Shown here: in pieces, positions 47,908-58,651 of the stretch
Layout: the number at the start of each line of letters is the position of its first letter
How positions within the stretch are numbered: position 1 is the stretch's first letter
From: Mayamaea pseudoterrestris
Taxonomy: Eukaryota; Bacillariophyta; Bacillariophyceae; Sellaphorales; Sellaphoraceae
Direction of reading: 5' to 3'
Assembly (NCBI GenBank): GCA_027923505.1
Contig: BROI01000036.1
Location: forward strand, 169,454-233,453
DNA: 64,000 nt
The notes under the pieces: generated by a model
Database searches by the model: none
What the model was told of the DNA's origin: nothing
The model's input: the letters and a program-made list of their open reading frames with translations, nothing else
Position numbers and translations under genes: made by a program

Positions 47908-49194
47908 GGAGCCATCATCCATTGATGCAAAGACGATTTTCTATAAAAAAATGTTACATGATTAAACTGCATAGACTTTGTAGCGACGCAAATCGCGTAT
48001 ACTCGCAAGCTTCGCGTAAGTTGCGGCCGCGTCAATGCAGCACGAATGCATAAAGTAGAACCAATGATTTCCAGGAAACAATTGCCAAAGAATACTGCCG
48101 TCGTTGTTCCTGATTCAAATCATAGCCAATGCAAACATTGCTCGTATCCAGTATTTCCAAGTTGAGCACACTTTAATGATAGAAGAAGGAAGCTTGGTAA
48201 TGACGTGCCGCGTGGAAGCCGCGTTGAACTAGCGCTGACTCAAAGGCCCTCCTCCTCGTCGCATGCATAGAGTAGGGCTCATAATTCCAATCTAGTCAAG
48301 GCAAGTAATATGGAGTTGGCGCTGCTAAAGTTCCAAGTGTAGTTTTGTCGTGCATGTTGCATCTTGTTGACCTTGATGGCTGGCCTTCTCCTCGCCCCAA
48401 GCTTCATGGATTGTTAGCTACTCCACTGAGAACGACATGAAATGACTCCTTTCATTATGAACTAATCGCATCGTCGCATCGTCGCATCGTCTTGCGAGTC
48501 AATTGAATGTTGGAGCCATGACAATACATGGTGACGACTGCCAATCCTAGCTCAGCTTGTCGTTTCGTTCGTTGAGAATGGACCTTTGTACGTTCCGTCT
48601 ATTCCGATCTTGCTCAAAGCCATATGCAACGTTTTCGCTTGTGATTGTCGTTTCGATGCTTGACTGGCCGATGGCGCCGCAAGTCATTAGTCGTCGTTTG
48701 CAAATTCTGTCAGCATGTCTGATTCCGTCAGACGTGACACATGCAGACGCACAAACCATGACGTTTCAAGTCGATTGTCTCATGATATCAAGTCGAGGTA
48801 AACGATCCGCTAGAGTACAGTACTTCCCAGCTTTGTGACTTGCCAAAAAGTCACGTCATGGCATGGTCGAAATTAATGTGCGGCGACGAACATGAGCGCC
48901 CGGAACGCTCGCTGATTTGTAGTAAAAGTCGTACCGGTACCAGATTTCATTCCCGCTAAATGGCAGAGATAAGTTAACGGCTTCCCGCTTACTTAACGCC
49001 ATGCTTGTCACCAACTGCACGCATGCACAAGCTTTGTATGTTGTAGTCTGATGTTTAAATTTAGGTGTTGCCTTGGGGCCTGCCAGACCACTGCACTGAG
49101 CTTGATCTTGGATCATTTTGGAGCACATTGACAGCATTAATGGGAACCTAACTGGAGCAGCCAAGTCCTGTTAGTCATGACCGTATCAATGTTG
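47908..49194. other. Intergenic, 1.3 kb, no gene seen
   Basis: No convincing coding region on either strand. A small tandem ATCGTCGC motif occurs at about 48470-48492. This is the transition from genic DNA to the repeat-rich block. Confidence 0.3.
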
Positions 49195-50027
49195 TAGGCC
49201 TCCAGGCAGTCCTTTTTGCACCATTTGAGACAATGCACCTGTCAATGGCACACCCTGGACAGGTATTGCCTGACTCATTGGGTATTTGGGTGGTCAGGGC
49301 ATGGGGCGTTTAACAGGGAAGAATCTACAACTTGTGGTGTTGGCCATACCCACAGTGGAGGCCATACCCATGGTGTCAGCCTCCAGGCAGTCCTTTTTGC
49401 ACCATTTGAGACTCTGCACCTGTCAATGGCATACCCTGGACATGTTTTGCCTGACTCATTGTGTATTTGGGTGGCCAGGGCATGGGGCGTTTGACAGGTC
49501 AGAATTGACAACTTGTAGTGTTGGCCATACCCACCGTGGAGGCCGTTCCCATGGTGTCAGCCTCCAGGCAGTCCTTTTTGCACCATTTGAGACTCTGCAC
49601 CTGTCAATGGCATACCCTGGACATGTTTTGCCTGACACATTGGGTATTTGGGTGGCCAGGGCATGGGACGTTTGGCAGGTCAGAATCTACAACTTATGGT
49701 GTTGGCCATACCCACAGTGGAGGCGCGCCGTACCCATGGTGTCAGCCTCCAGGCAGTCCTTTTTGGCAACATTTGAGACTCTGAACCTGTCAATGGCATA
49801 CCCTTGACATGTTTTGCCTGACTCATTGGGTATTTGGGTGGCCAGGGCATGGGGCGTTTGACAGGGAAGATTCTGCAACTTGTGGTGTTGGCCATACCTA
49901 CAGTGGAGGCCGTACCCATGGTGTCAGCCTCCAGGCAGTCATTTGTGCACCATTTAAGACTCTGCATCTGTCAATGGCATACCCTGGACATGTTTTGTTT
50001 GACTCATTGGGTGTTTGGGATGTTGGC
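49195..50027 (+). repeat. Five tandem ~180-bp repeats (left arm)
   Basis: The sequence starting GCCTCCAGGCAGTCCTTTTT recurs at about 49197, 49377, 49557, 49744 and 49922 (spacing 178-187 bp). Each unit contains CACCTGTCAATGGCA, TGCCTGACTCATTGGG and GGGCATGGGGCGTTT. The copies differ by scattered substitutions. Related units occur in the opposite orientation beyond the retrotransposon (58801-59340), so this looks like one arm of a larger inverted structure. The short reading frames inside are not genes. Confidence 0.88.
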
Positions 50028-50068
50028 ACCATTCTGGTGTATTTTGGGCACCTACAGGGCTTGCTGTA

Positions 50069-50463
50069 TGACAAGTCGCAGAGTGGCGAAGTCAAGAGCC
50101 CAAACCCTAATTAGCTTGTGTCGAGTCCGCAGCTGTCGTATGTGACATGTGAATGAAGAAAGTGCGCAACCGTCGTGTGGATGCGTTGTATGAATGGAAC
50201 GACTGATTACGACTGATGTAATGTGATTGAAAGAAACGGATTGATCGGATGATCTTCCGAGTGGTCGATGTAGCGATGTAGCAATAAGCTCACAATATAG
50301 AACTACAAGTTTGCAACGAGAGTGCAGTCATATTCGTGTAGTAGTGAGCGCAAGACTATTCGACGAGCCATCTCCATCAAGAGCTGTACAGACCGTGGCC
50401 AACGACCCTGTATCGGAGCTTTTTGGAGGTAAGACGTTGACTGCAAAATCGTCAACGGTGTTA
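50069..50463 (+). repeat. 5' LTR
   Basis: 395 bp, matching the 3' LTR with about 16 substitutions over 386 aligned bases plus a 6-bp length difference at the left tip. About 14 of the differences are transitions, several at CpG. The downstream GATTAACATTTCAG (from 50464) is where the primer-binding site should lie; I cannot match it to a particular tRNA. Confidence 0.9.
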
Positions 50464-50560
50464 GATTAACATTTCAGTGCTTTGAGAGCAAGAACGAGTG
50501 AGGGAGTTATCGTGACACATTTGTCTGCAGCAAGTCCGATTCCTCTGATCAACCTCCACC

Positions 50561-51151
50561 ATGGCGACGATTGATGTAACAACCTACAAGCGTGCCGTCG
50601 GTAAAGTCTTCAACATTCCGTGGCTCGCAGCATCCGCAACTTGGGACCCAAACGTCCCTACCGCAGCATGCTTCGAAGCCAAAGAACTCATGACTGCGGA
50701 GGCGATGGCCGAGTTGTCGGAACAAGATGTGATGAACATTAAGACCCAGTACCATTGGTTGACGATACGAACAAGCCGATTGCGCAAGCTCATAAGTTGG
50801 ATTCACGAGCAACGTCGGATGACTGCACAATGTCAAGACCTGGAGAAAGACCACATTACGAGCCGAGACCTACCAGTAGCACCGGGGTCACCAACCGCAG
50901 GCAACCGCAGTTTCGGAGACTTCAGCGTTATCGGAGGCAACAACACCACGACAAAGCGACACGACATCAAGTTGGATCTGAAGACCATGCTGGAGTTCAA
51001 GAACAATCGCAAGTTCTGCTCCTACTGGTGGGCCTTCAAGAACCGCATGCAAAGCGAGCGACTTGGCTACTTTTGGGACGACGAGTTCAAGGCACCAGCT
51101 GCACTCGAGCCCCCCAGTGACACAAAGGTCCTCGCTCTATATAAAGGCTGA
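50561..51151 (+). CDS. gag-like capsid fragment of the copia element
   Basis: A 196-residue frame beginning MATIDVTTYKRAVGKVFNIP shortly after the 5' LTR, in the position of gag. It is mainly helical with the start context CCACCATGG. It contains no CCHC zinc knuckle and ends at 51149-51151, inside the duplicated leader block that begins at 51113. The original gag probably continued into the next frame (52000 onward, TRDQQHEVFERRGTS...). That block appears to be a later insertion or rearrangement that truncates gag. Confidence 0.6.
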   Translation: MATIDVTTYKRAVGKVFNIPWLAASATWDPNVPTAACFEAKELMTAEAMAELSEQDVMNIKTQYHWLTIRTSRLRKLISWIHEQRRMTAQCQDLEKDHITSRDLPVAPGSPTAGNRSFGDFSVIGGNNTTTKRHDIKLDLKTMLEFKNNRKFCSYWWAFKNRMQSERLGYFWDDEFKAPAALEPPSDTKVLALYKG

Positions 51152-51414
51152 AACATGACTGGGGTGGAGTGTACACTACTTCGCGAGCCTGTCCTTGTCT
51201 TTGGACATCCACGAAGTTGTCACTCCCCTACACTACACCGCAGTCGTGCGATATTGAGTGCGTTAGATCCAACTGCAACACACGACTAAAGGAGTCCTTC
51301 GCTTTCGCGGTCCTACTCCCCGGAGTTCGTACTCCCAGGCGCTCGTGGCCTGACGTCAGCACTCGTGGCTTGACGCGTCGCGTGACTGCAGTTAAAGATT
51401 CGGCCCTTTTTGCA

Positions 51415-51484
51415 TTGGGACTCGAACCCCCGACCACTGTCGAGATCAATCCCCGACGTACTCCACCAAACACGTGGCGACTCC
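51415..51484 (-). repeat. tRNA-like remnant (copy A)
   Basis: On the minus strand GGTTCGAGTCC is a perfect B-box/T-loop sequence preceded by GGGG. Upstream, a six-pair anticodon-like stem (GTCGGG...CTCGAC) with a 7-nt loop and a D-arm-like segment (GTTTGGTGGAGTACG) fall in the right order. The T-stem pairs at only three of five positions, the two acceptor strands do not pair, and the anticodon loop lacks U33. It is therefore a tRNA-derived remnant rather than a functional tRNA. A second copy lies at 51926-51995. Confidence 0.4.
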
Positions 51485-51580
51485 TTACCCGCGATCAGCA
51501 ACACGAAGTGTTTGAACGCCGTGGTACGAGTCGAGCGGCCAGTGCTGTACGTCACGTGTTTCAACCAAATATATAAGCCT

Positions 51581-51633
51581 GGAGTACCCGGGAATCGCAC
51601 CCGAGGCATCTCGAAACGTAACTATACTACCCC
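51581..51633 (-). repeat. Truncated tRNA-like segment in the spacer
   Basis: On the minus strand GGGGTAG pairs with GTACTCC at six of seven positions as an acceptor stem. A T-arm (TCGGG/TGCGATT/CCCGG) lies in place, followed by an A at the discriminator position. Only about 22 nt remain between acceptor and T-arm, so the D and anticodon arms are mostly missing. TGCGATT replaces the usual TTCGANT loop. Probably a deleted tRNA pseudogene. Confidence 0.35.
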
Positions 51634-51802
51634 AGTGACACAAAGGTCCTCGCTCTATATAAAGGCTGAAACATGACTGGGGTGGAGTGTACACTACTTC
51701 GCGAGCCTGTCCTTGTCTTTGGACATCCACGGTCACTCCCCTACACTACACCGCAGTCGTGCGATATTGAGTGCGTTAGATCCAACTGCAACACACGACT
51801 AA

Positions 51803-53374
51803 ATGAGTCCTTCGCTTTCGCGGTCCCTACTCCCCGGTCTCTCTCCCAGGCGCTCGTGGCCTGACGTCAGCACTCGTGGCTTGACGCGTCGCGTGACTGC
51901 AGTTAAAGATTCGGCCCTTTTTGCATTGGGACTCGAACCCCCGACCACTGTCGAGATCAATCCCCGACGTACTCCACCAAACACGTGGCGACTCCTTACC
52001 CGCGATCAGCAACACGAAGTGTTTGAACGCCGTGGTACGAGTCGAGCGGCCAGTGCTGCAGGTGGTTCGACATCAGCAACACAGGCAGGCACCACGCAGA
52101 CGACGAGTACAACACGCAACGCAAACGTCGCAGCCACTTCATCAGCGGCAACGACGGCGAGTGCGGCGACCAAGCGTGTGAACAACACCAGCCGTGGCTC
52201 AGCGATGCAAAGTTTCTTAGGTCCAGACCAGCCCACGACTACGACTCGGGGAGCAAATATTGCTCAGAGTCGCAAGTACAAAGTCACGAGCATTGACTTG
52301 GATAAGCATTCAGCGTCAACTGTCGATTGCGGCGCAAGTGGCGGAGTATGGGGAGCGGACGGCCGCATCCTTACCGAGGACAAGTTCCACAAGATTGAAG
52401 TCACTGGAGTTGGTGGTCTCAAACTTCTGGACCTGTCAACCGTCACAGCAGTCGCCAAGCTTAAGAGCACCGAGGGTTGGGTCGTCGGCGAGTTCCATAA
52501 TTACGCATATTCTGGAACCGGCAAGACGATTCATTCGAGTATGCAGATGGAAGCCTTTGGACTTCATGTCAACGACAAGCATTACAACTTTGGTGGCAAG
52601 TTACGAATTGAAACGCCAGACGGATACAAGTTTATGCTCGGAATGGAAAGTGGCATGGCGACCTTGCCAATGTTTCCAGTGTCGGCGCATGAGCTTCACA
52701 CCTTACCTCGGGTCATGATGACCTTTGATGGGCCTTGGGATCCGAATGAGTTTGACGTCGAGCCGACCAAGGACAATGACTATGACTCTTCGGATGATGA
52801 TGACAACGAGAACGACGTACCAGACTTGTTGTCACGCGATGAAGACGACGAAGACAGTGACGATGAAGAGGGCTTCACGCCTGTGACACGTTCGCGTACG
52901 CGGAATCGCACCCATCGTCAGAGCAACGTGGCTTATACGAATCTCGGACATGACAATCAACCTGTTTACACCAAGAAGGAGCTGAATGTTTGTGCCGTCG
53001 TACAGAAGTACAATGCTGATCTCATCTATCAGCCCTACAAGTCTATCCTGCCAAAGAAACCTGATATCGATGCATTGCTGCCGAACTTTGCATGGTACCC
53101 AGCGCAGACGATCAAGGATACTTTGCGCCACAGCACGCAGTTCAATATGCACGAGTGCCAATACCCCCCACGAATGCATCGAAAGAGCCGATTCCTGAAC
53201 GTCTACCCTCTAGATGATCGAGTGGCCCATGACACCATGTTCTTCGACGAACCAGCCATGGATGATCATATCGACGGACATGCAGGGTGCACATGCGTGC
53301 AGCTATTCAATGGTTGTCGCAGTCAGATCATTGTTGTGTATCCCATGCAGACGAAAGGTGACGTACCGAAATGA
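51803..53374 (+). pseudogene. copia gag tail, protease and integrase core, duplicate 1
   Basis: Open for 523 codons. A Thr/Ala-rich gag tail precedes the protease-like motif STVDCGASGG near nt 52320, where Asp-Cys-Gly stands for the usual Asp-Ser/Thr-Gly. An acidic linker follows, then the integrase start: a degenerate His/Cys region (LRHSTQFNMHECQ) and the first catalytic Asp in DRVAHDTMFFDEP. The frame hits TGA at 53372-53374 and the rest of integrase (FSDNAKEAMS, NPAERIIGHVKE) continues in frame behind it. Copy 1 ends at the duplication junction and lacks RT. Confidence 0.8.
51926..51995 (-). repeat. tRNA-like remnant (copy B)
   Basis: Second copy of the tRNA-like segment of 51415-51484, at an offset of 511 bp. 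The left edge of the 1,784-bp tandem duplication (51965) falls inside it, so the downstream duplicate carries only part. Confidence 0.4.
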
Positions 53375-55532
53375 TTTCATGATTTCATCTGTGAGTTTGG
53401 AGCTCCGTTGGAAGTCTTCTCGGATAATGCAAAAGAAGCGATGAGTGCCAAGTTTGACGAAGTAATGCGCGAGTTCATGAATCGCCGTCGTCATACATCG
53501 GAGCCGTACTATCAGAATCAAAATCCAGCTGAGCGCATCATCGGGCATGTAAAGGAAAGTCATGAATGACTTATGGACCAAACGGGCACTCCGGCATGCT
53601 TCTGGCTACGCGCTTTACTCTTTCAGACTGAGATGTACCGTCATTTGTCGCATCCAGCCTTGGACGGCAAGTCTCCCATCGAGTTTATCACTGGGCAAGT
53701 CCCCGATGAGTCGAAGTATTTGCATTTTTGTTGGTTTGAAATTGTCAACGACGTACTCCACCAAACACGTGGCGACTCCTTACCCGCGATCAGCAACACG
53801 AAGTGTTTGAACGCCGTGGTACGAGTCGAGCGGCCAGTGCTGCAGGTGGTTCGACATCAGCAACACAGGCAGGCACCACGCAGACGACGAGTACAACACG
53901 CAACGCAAACGTCGCAGCCACTTCATCAGCGGCAACGACGGCGAGTGCGGCGACCAAGCGTGTGAACAACACCAGCCGTGGCTCAGCGATGCAAAGTTTC
54001 TTAGGTCCAGACCAGCCCACGACTACGACTCGGGGAGCAAATATTGCTCAGAGTCGCAAGTACAAAGTCACGAGCATTGACTTGGATAAGCATTCAGCGT
54101 CAACTGTCGATTGCGGCGCAAGTGGCGGAGTATGGGGAGCGGACGGCCGCATCCTTACCGAGGACAAGTTCCACAAGATTGAAGTCACTGGAGTTGGTGG
54201 TCTCAAACTTCTGGACCTGTCAACCGTCACAGCAGTCGCCAAGCTTAAGAGCACCGAGGGTTGGGTCGTCGGCGAGTTCCATAATTACGCATATTCTGGA
54301 ACCGGCAAGACGATTCATTCGAGTATGCAGATGGAAGCCTTTGGACTTCATGTCAACGACAAGCATTACAACTTTGGTGGCAAGTTACGAATTGAAACGC
54401 CAGACGGATACAAGTTTATGCTCGGAATGGAAAGTGGCATGGCGACCTTGCCAATGTTTCCAGTGTCGGCGCATGAGCTTCACACCTTACCTCGGGTCAT
54501 GATGACCTTTGATGGGCCTTGGGATCCGAATGAGTTTGACGTCGAGCCGACCAAGGACAATGACTATGACTCTTCGGATGATGATGACAACGAGAACGAC
54601 GTACCAGACTTGTTGTCACGCGATGAAGACGACGAAGACAGTGACGATGAAGAGGGCTTCACGCCTGTGACACGTTCGCGTACGCGGAATCGCACCCATC
54701 GTCAGAGCAACGTGGCTTATACGAATCTCGGACATGACAATCAACCTGTTTACACCAAGAAGGAGCTGAATGTTTGTGCCGTCGTACAGAAGTACAATGC
54801 TGATCTCATCTATCAGCCCTACAAGTCTATCCTGCCAAAGAAACCTGATATCGATGCATTGCTGCCGAACTTTGCATGGTACCCAGCGCAGACGATCAAG
54901 GATACTTTGCGCCACAGCACGCAGTTCAATATGCACGAGTGCCAATACCCCCCACGAATGCATCGAAAGAGCCGATTCCTGAACGTCTACCCTCTAGATG
55001 ATCGAGTGGCCCATGACACCATGTTCTTCGACGAACCAGCCATGGATGATCATATCGACGGACATGCAGGGTGCACATGCGTGCAGCTATTCAATGGTTG
55101 TCGCAGTCAGATCATTGTTGTGTATCCCATGCAGACGAAAGGTGACGTACCGAAATGATTTCATGATTTCATCTGTGAGTTTGGAGCTCCGTTGGAAGTC
55201 TTCTCGGATAATGCAAAAGAAGCGATGAGTGCCAAGTTTGACGAAGTAATGCGCGAGTTCATGAATCGCCGTCGTCATACATCGGAGCCGTACTATCAGA
55301 ATCAAAATCCAGCTGAGCGCATCATCGGGCATGTAAAGGAAAGTCATGAATGACTTATGGACCAAACGGGCACTCCGGCATGCTTCTGGCTACGCGCTTT
55401 ACTCTTTCAGACTGAGATGTACCGTCATTTGTCGCATCCAGCCTTGGACGGCAAGTCTCCCATCGAGTTTATCACTGGGCAAGTCCCCGATGAGTCGAAG
55501 TATTTGCATTTTTGTTGGTTTGAAATTGTCAA
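51965..55532. repeat. 1,784-bp tandem duplication, apparently perfect
   Basis: 51965-53748 and 53749-55532 appear identical; translations in every frame match residue for residue, and I found no mismatch by eye. Each unit runs from the tRNA-like remnant and gag tail through protease and most of integrase. Since 1,784 is not a multiple of three, the second copy is in another frame and the duplication by itself inactivates the polyprotein. The junction reads GTCAA/CGACG with at most a few bases of microhomology. Confidence 0.92.
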
Positions 55533-57237
55533 GCGAGCGGCGTACTGGCTTGGTCCCAACATGACGTGCGGAGACGACCTGACGTACTTCATCTGTGACT
55601 GCGAGACCCACGAGATCATGACGCGATCGGTCTGCTTACCCCGAAACGACTAAAAATTTTTGAACCTTTGCGTACCGGCACCTGCTTCCCCAGTCATGAA
55701 AGAAGGGGAGCTGCGTCTCTATACTGTACCTGGTCTAGGTGGTGAGATCCTTATGCCGGAAATGATCAAGAAGATTACCGACGCCAACAGCAGAGACGAT
55801 AATTCTTTCATTCCTGACGAAGACGATACCCCTTTGGTTGAGACGGTGGAATACCCGGAAGATGACGATATGACCGACGGGGACGAAGATCCTAATCCTG
55901 CCGATGACGACGACGACAAGCCAAAGAAGAAAAACATCAATCCGTGGCGCAAACTCCCGAAGTATGCACCCAATGAACTTATTGGCAAGTCGTTTCTCAT
56001 GAAGACGGATGACGGGCAAGAAGTTCGAGCGACCGTCATGAGCAAGCTGAACAACCGCGACGCCCAGAACCATCAGAACATTAAAATGATGCTGAAGCTT
56101 GGTAACGGCGAAGCGGACGAAGTCATGTCGTATGTCGAAGTGAACCAAGACATGGCGAATCCTGAGCGTAAATGGTTCTTCAAGGAGATTCTAGACCATC
56201 AGGGTCCGCTGACGAGCAAGTCCAAGAACTGGAAGCACTCCAAGTGGAACGTCCTTGTGCAATGGGACAATGGATCCAAGACTTGGGAGCCTCTCAACGC
56301 GATGATCAAAAGCGACAAAGTATCAGTGGCAGCCTACGTGCAAAAGCATAATCTTCTCGACAAGGACGGATGGGCATCGTTGAATCAATGGGCCCGGAAT
56401 GCCAAGAAGGTTGCGCGCAAGGTGGCGACCTCCCAAATGGAGCAGCAGAAGAACGGACCGCGCTACAAGTTTGGAGTCCAAGTACCCCGAGATTGGAAGG
56501 AAGCGCAACGTTTGCAGGAAACTGCAGGGCACACAAAGTGGACGGATGCGGAAGGCGTGGAGCTTGCGAACCTGGACGAGTACGAGACGTTTCAAGATCT
56601 CGGTCCGAGTTCCACCACAGCACCACCAACTGGTTACCAAAAGATCCGAGTCCATTTTGTGTACAATGTCAAGCACGATTTGCGATACAAGGCACGTCTC
56701 ATTGCAGGCGGCCACATGACGAAAGACAACGACGATGCCTACTCCAGTGTTATCTCATTGAAGGCAATGCGTCTAGCTCTCATCATTGGAGAAGCAAACG
56801 GCAAGAAGTGCATGGTTGGTGACATTGGGAATGCTTACCTCGAAGCGTTCACCAAGGAGAAGGTATACTTCGTTGGAGGCCCCGAGTTTGGGGAGCGCGA
56901 AGGACACATCCTGGTCATCATCAAGGCTTTGTATGGATTGCGAACGAGCAGAGCACAATTTCACAAATGCTTAGCCAATGCCCTACTTGCGGAAGGGTGG
57001 AAGCCGTCCTATTGCGATTCCAATTTGTGGATCAAGGACGCCGGCGACAGCTACGACTACCTCTGTGTATGGGTCGACGATCTGTTGAATATTTCAGACG
57101 ATCCAGCAGCGTTCTTCAAGATGCTAGAGGAGAAGTACAAGTTTAAGCTCAAAGGTGTTGGACATCCCGAGTATCATTTTGGCGGTGACTTTGGACGAGA
57201 CCCTGACGGAACCCTTTACTGGTCGGCCAAGACCTAG
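53803..57237 (+). pseudogene. copia protease, integrase, chromodomain-like region and RT, duplicate 2
   Basis: One frame running through protease, integrase (DTMFFDEP, SDNAKE, NPAERIIGHVKE), a chromodomain-like segment and reverse transcriptase. It is interrupted by in-frame stops at 55156 (TGA), 55351 (TGA) and 55651 (TAA), and ends at TAG 57235. RT is recognised from YKARLIAGG, VGDIGNAYLEAF, KALYGLRTSRAQFHKCL and the catalytic VWVDDLL near 57064-57084. The polyprotein cannot be made as it stands; the long open stretches suggest inactivation was not ancient. Confidence 0.85.
56170..56358 (+). other. Chromodomain-like segment in copia pol
   Basis: Within the pol frame, WFFKEILDHQGPL, then WNVLVQWDNGSKTWEPLNAM and AYVQKHNLL follow the chromodomain order: first strand V/I-L-D, W-x-V-x-W followed by a turn and TWEP, then a C-terminal helix. 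It lies between integrase and RT. Ty3/gypsy chromoviruses carry such domains at the integrase C-terminus. A chromodomain in a Ty1/copia element is unusual and could guide integration to marked chromatin. Confidence 0.6.
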
Positions 57238-58246
57238 TTGCGAAACTCTTGGCGCAGTACGAGCGTTTGTTTGAAGGTCCTCCAAAGAAGTATTCATCAC
57301 CAATCGACAAAGACGACCATCCCGAACTTGACCAAAGCAAGCTACTGAATGACCAAGAGAAGAAGATTTACCAGTCTCTAGTCGGAGCACTTCAGTGGGC
57401 GATTACTTTGGGATGATTTGACATTGCCGTAGCAGTTGTGAGTCTGTTGCGATTCCGTGTGGAGCCACGCAAGGGACACCTGCAGCGGGTGAAGCAAGTC
57501 TGTGGATATTTGCGAGAGTTACCGGACGCAGAATCCGTTTCCGTACGAAGTGGCCAGCCAACGAGGAGCACTTCGGTACCATGGAGGAACAAGATTGGGA
57601 GCACAGCGTTTACGGGAAGGACGGAGTTGATGAAATGTTGGACGTCTACCCACCGCCAAAGGGTGTGACTGTACAAACATCAACTTTTGAGGATGCGTGT
57701 CTCATGCATTGCATGGTGACAGGCAAGTCATTGGAAGGAGTTTTGTCATTTGTCAACCAGACGCCTGTCGACTGGCATTGCAAACTCCAGGCTACAGTTG
57801 AGACTGCAACCTTTGGATCTGAATTTGGCATAGCAAAGAGTGGGACGGATATCAGCATTTCTCTACGTGCGTCACTCATGGCTATGGGCGTACCATTGGA
57901 GAAGTCTGCCTGGATGTACGGAGACAACCAAGCAGTGATTACGCAATCTACAATCCCAAGTTCGACGTTGTCCAAGCGACACAATGCGTTGGCCTATCAT
58001 CGTGTTCGTTGGGCAGTTGCTGCGGGGATTATCAAGTTTGTGAAGATTGACGGAAAGGAGAACATTGCGGACGTACTTACCAAGTACCTGCCGTACTGTG
58101 ATGCGATGCCATTGCTCAAGCCAGTTTTGTTTTGGCGCGGCGATACATCGTATGCAATTGTGAAGGACAAGAATGCGGCTACAACGAGCAGCGTACCCAA
58201 GGGGAGTGAGCAGAGCGGCGAAGTCAAGAGCCCGAACCCTAATTAG
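57238..58246 (+). pseudogene. copia RNase H and C-terminal pol, frameshifted
   Basis: After TAG at 57235 the pol continues in another frame (AKLLAQYERLFEGPPKKY, KIYQSLVGALQW). It meets TGA at 57415 within the typical LGxFDIAVAV motif and shifts again into the frame of 57581-58246. That last frame holds RNase H residues and the closing motif NALAYHRVRWAVAAGIIKFVKI...NIADVLTKYLP. It runs into the 3' LTR, ending GEVKSPNPN. Confidence 0.75.
58198..58206 (+). other. Polypurine tract
   Basis: AAGGGGAG immediately before the 3' LTR, in the position of the plus-strand primer of reverse transcription. Confidence 0.7.
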
Positions 58247-58595
58247 CTTGTGTCGAGTCCGCAGCTGTCGTATGTGACATGTGAATGAAGAAAGTGCGCA
58301 ACCGTCGTGTGGATGCGTTGTATGAATGGAACGACTGATTACAACTGATGTAATGTGATTGAAAGAAATGGATTGATTGGATGATCTTCCGAGTGGTGGA
58401 TGTAGCGATGTAGCGATAAGCTCACAATATAGAACTACAAGTTTGCGACGAGAGTGCAGTCGTATTCGTGTAGTGGCGAGCGCAAGACTATTTGACGAGC
58501 CATCTCCATCAAGAGCTGTACAGACCGTGGCCAAGGACCCTGTATCGGAGCTTTTTGGAGGTAAGACGTTGACTGCGAAATTGTCAACGGTGTTA
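58207..58595 (+). repeat. 3' LTR
   Basis: 389 bp matching the 5' LTR at about 96%. It ends GGTGTTA immediately before the CTGTA target duplication. Confidence 0.9.
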
Positions 58596-58651
58596 CTGTA
58601 GGGGCATTTGAATGTCACGGCATACTTGAGCCTGTGATGGTGACAAGTTGT

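Larger units (their letters stand above)
51113..52058. repeat. Tandem duplicated leader block (~430 bp x 2)
   Basis: The block starting CCCAGTGACACAAAGGTCCT is present at 51113-51547 and again at 51631-52058. They are nearly identical apart from two small indels, with an 83-bp spacer between. Each copy carries TATATAAAGG near its start and a tRNA-like segment in its second half. CCCCAGT and ACTGGGG, about 50 bp apart, form a short inverted repeat in each copy. The block is out of place in a copia gag and looks like a separate small repetitive unit. Confidence 0.75.
50069..58595 (+). mobile_element. Ty1/copia LTR retrotransposon, defective, with 5-bp target duplication
   Basis: Direct LTRs at both ends bound a gag-protease-integrase-RT-RNase H order, that is, Ty1/copia (Pseudoviridae-like). 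CTGTA flanks it on both sides (50064-50068 and 58596-58600). An uninterrupted version of the target (GGGCTTGCTGTAGGGGC) is found at 58735-58751, which confirms the insertion point. The LTR tips TGACA and TGTTA are imperfect inverted repeats. The total of 8,527 bp is inflated by a 1,784-bp tandem duplication and a ~430-bp leader duplication. Several in-frame stops and a frameshift make it non-autonomous. In organisation it resembles the CoDi elements of diatoms, though assignment to a CoDi clade needs an RT tree. Confidence 0.93.

Noticed and set aside
49195-50027. CRISPR array
   Set aside because: Units are ~180 bp tandem repeats without unique spacers, in a eukaryotic nuclear context.
51415-51484. 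Functional tRNA gene
   Set aside because: B-box is perfect, but acceptor strands do not pair, the T-stem is incomplete and U33 is missing, so only a remnant is claimed.
53372-55353. Programmed TGA readthrough or selenocysteine in the copia pol
   Set aside because: TGA, TAA and TAG stops plus a frameshift occur together, which fits decay better than recoding.
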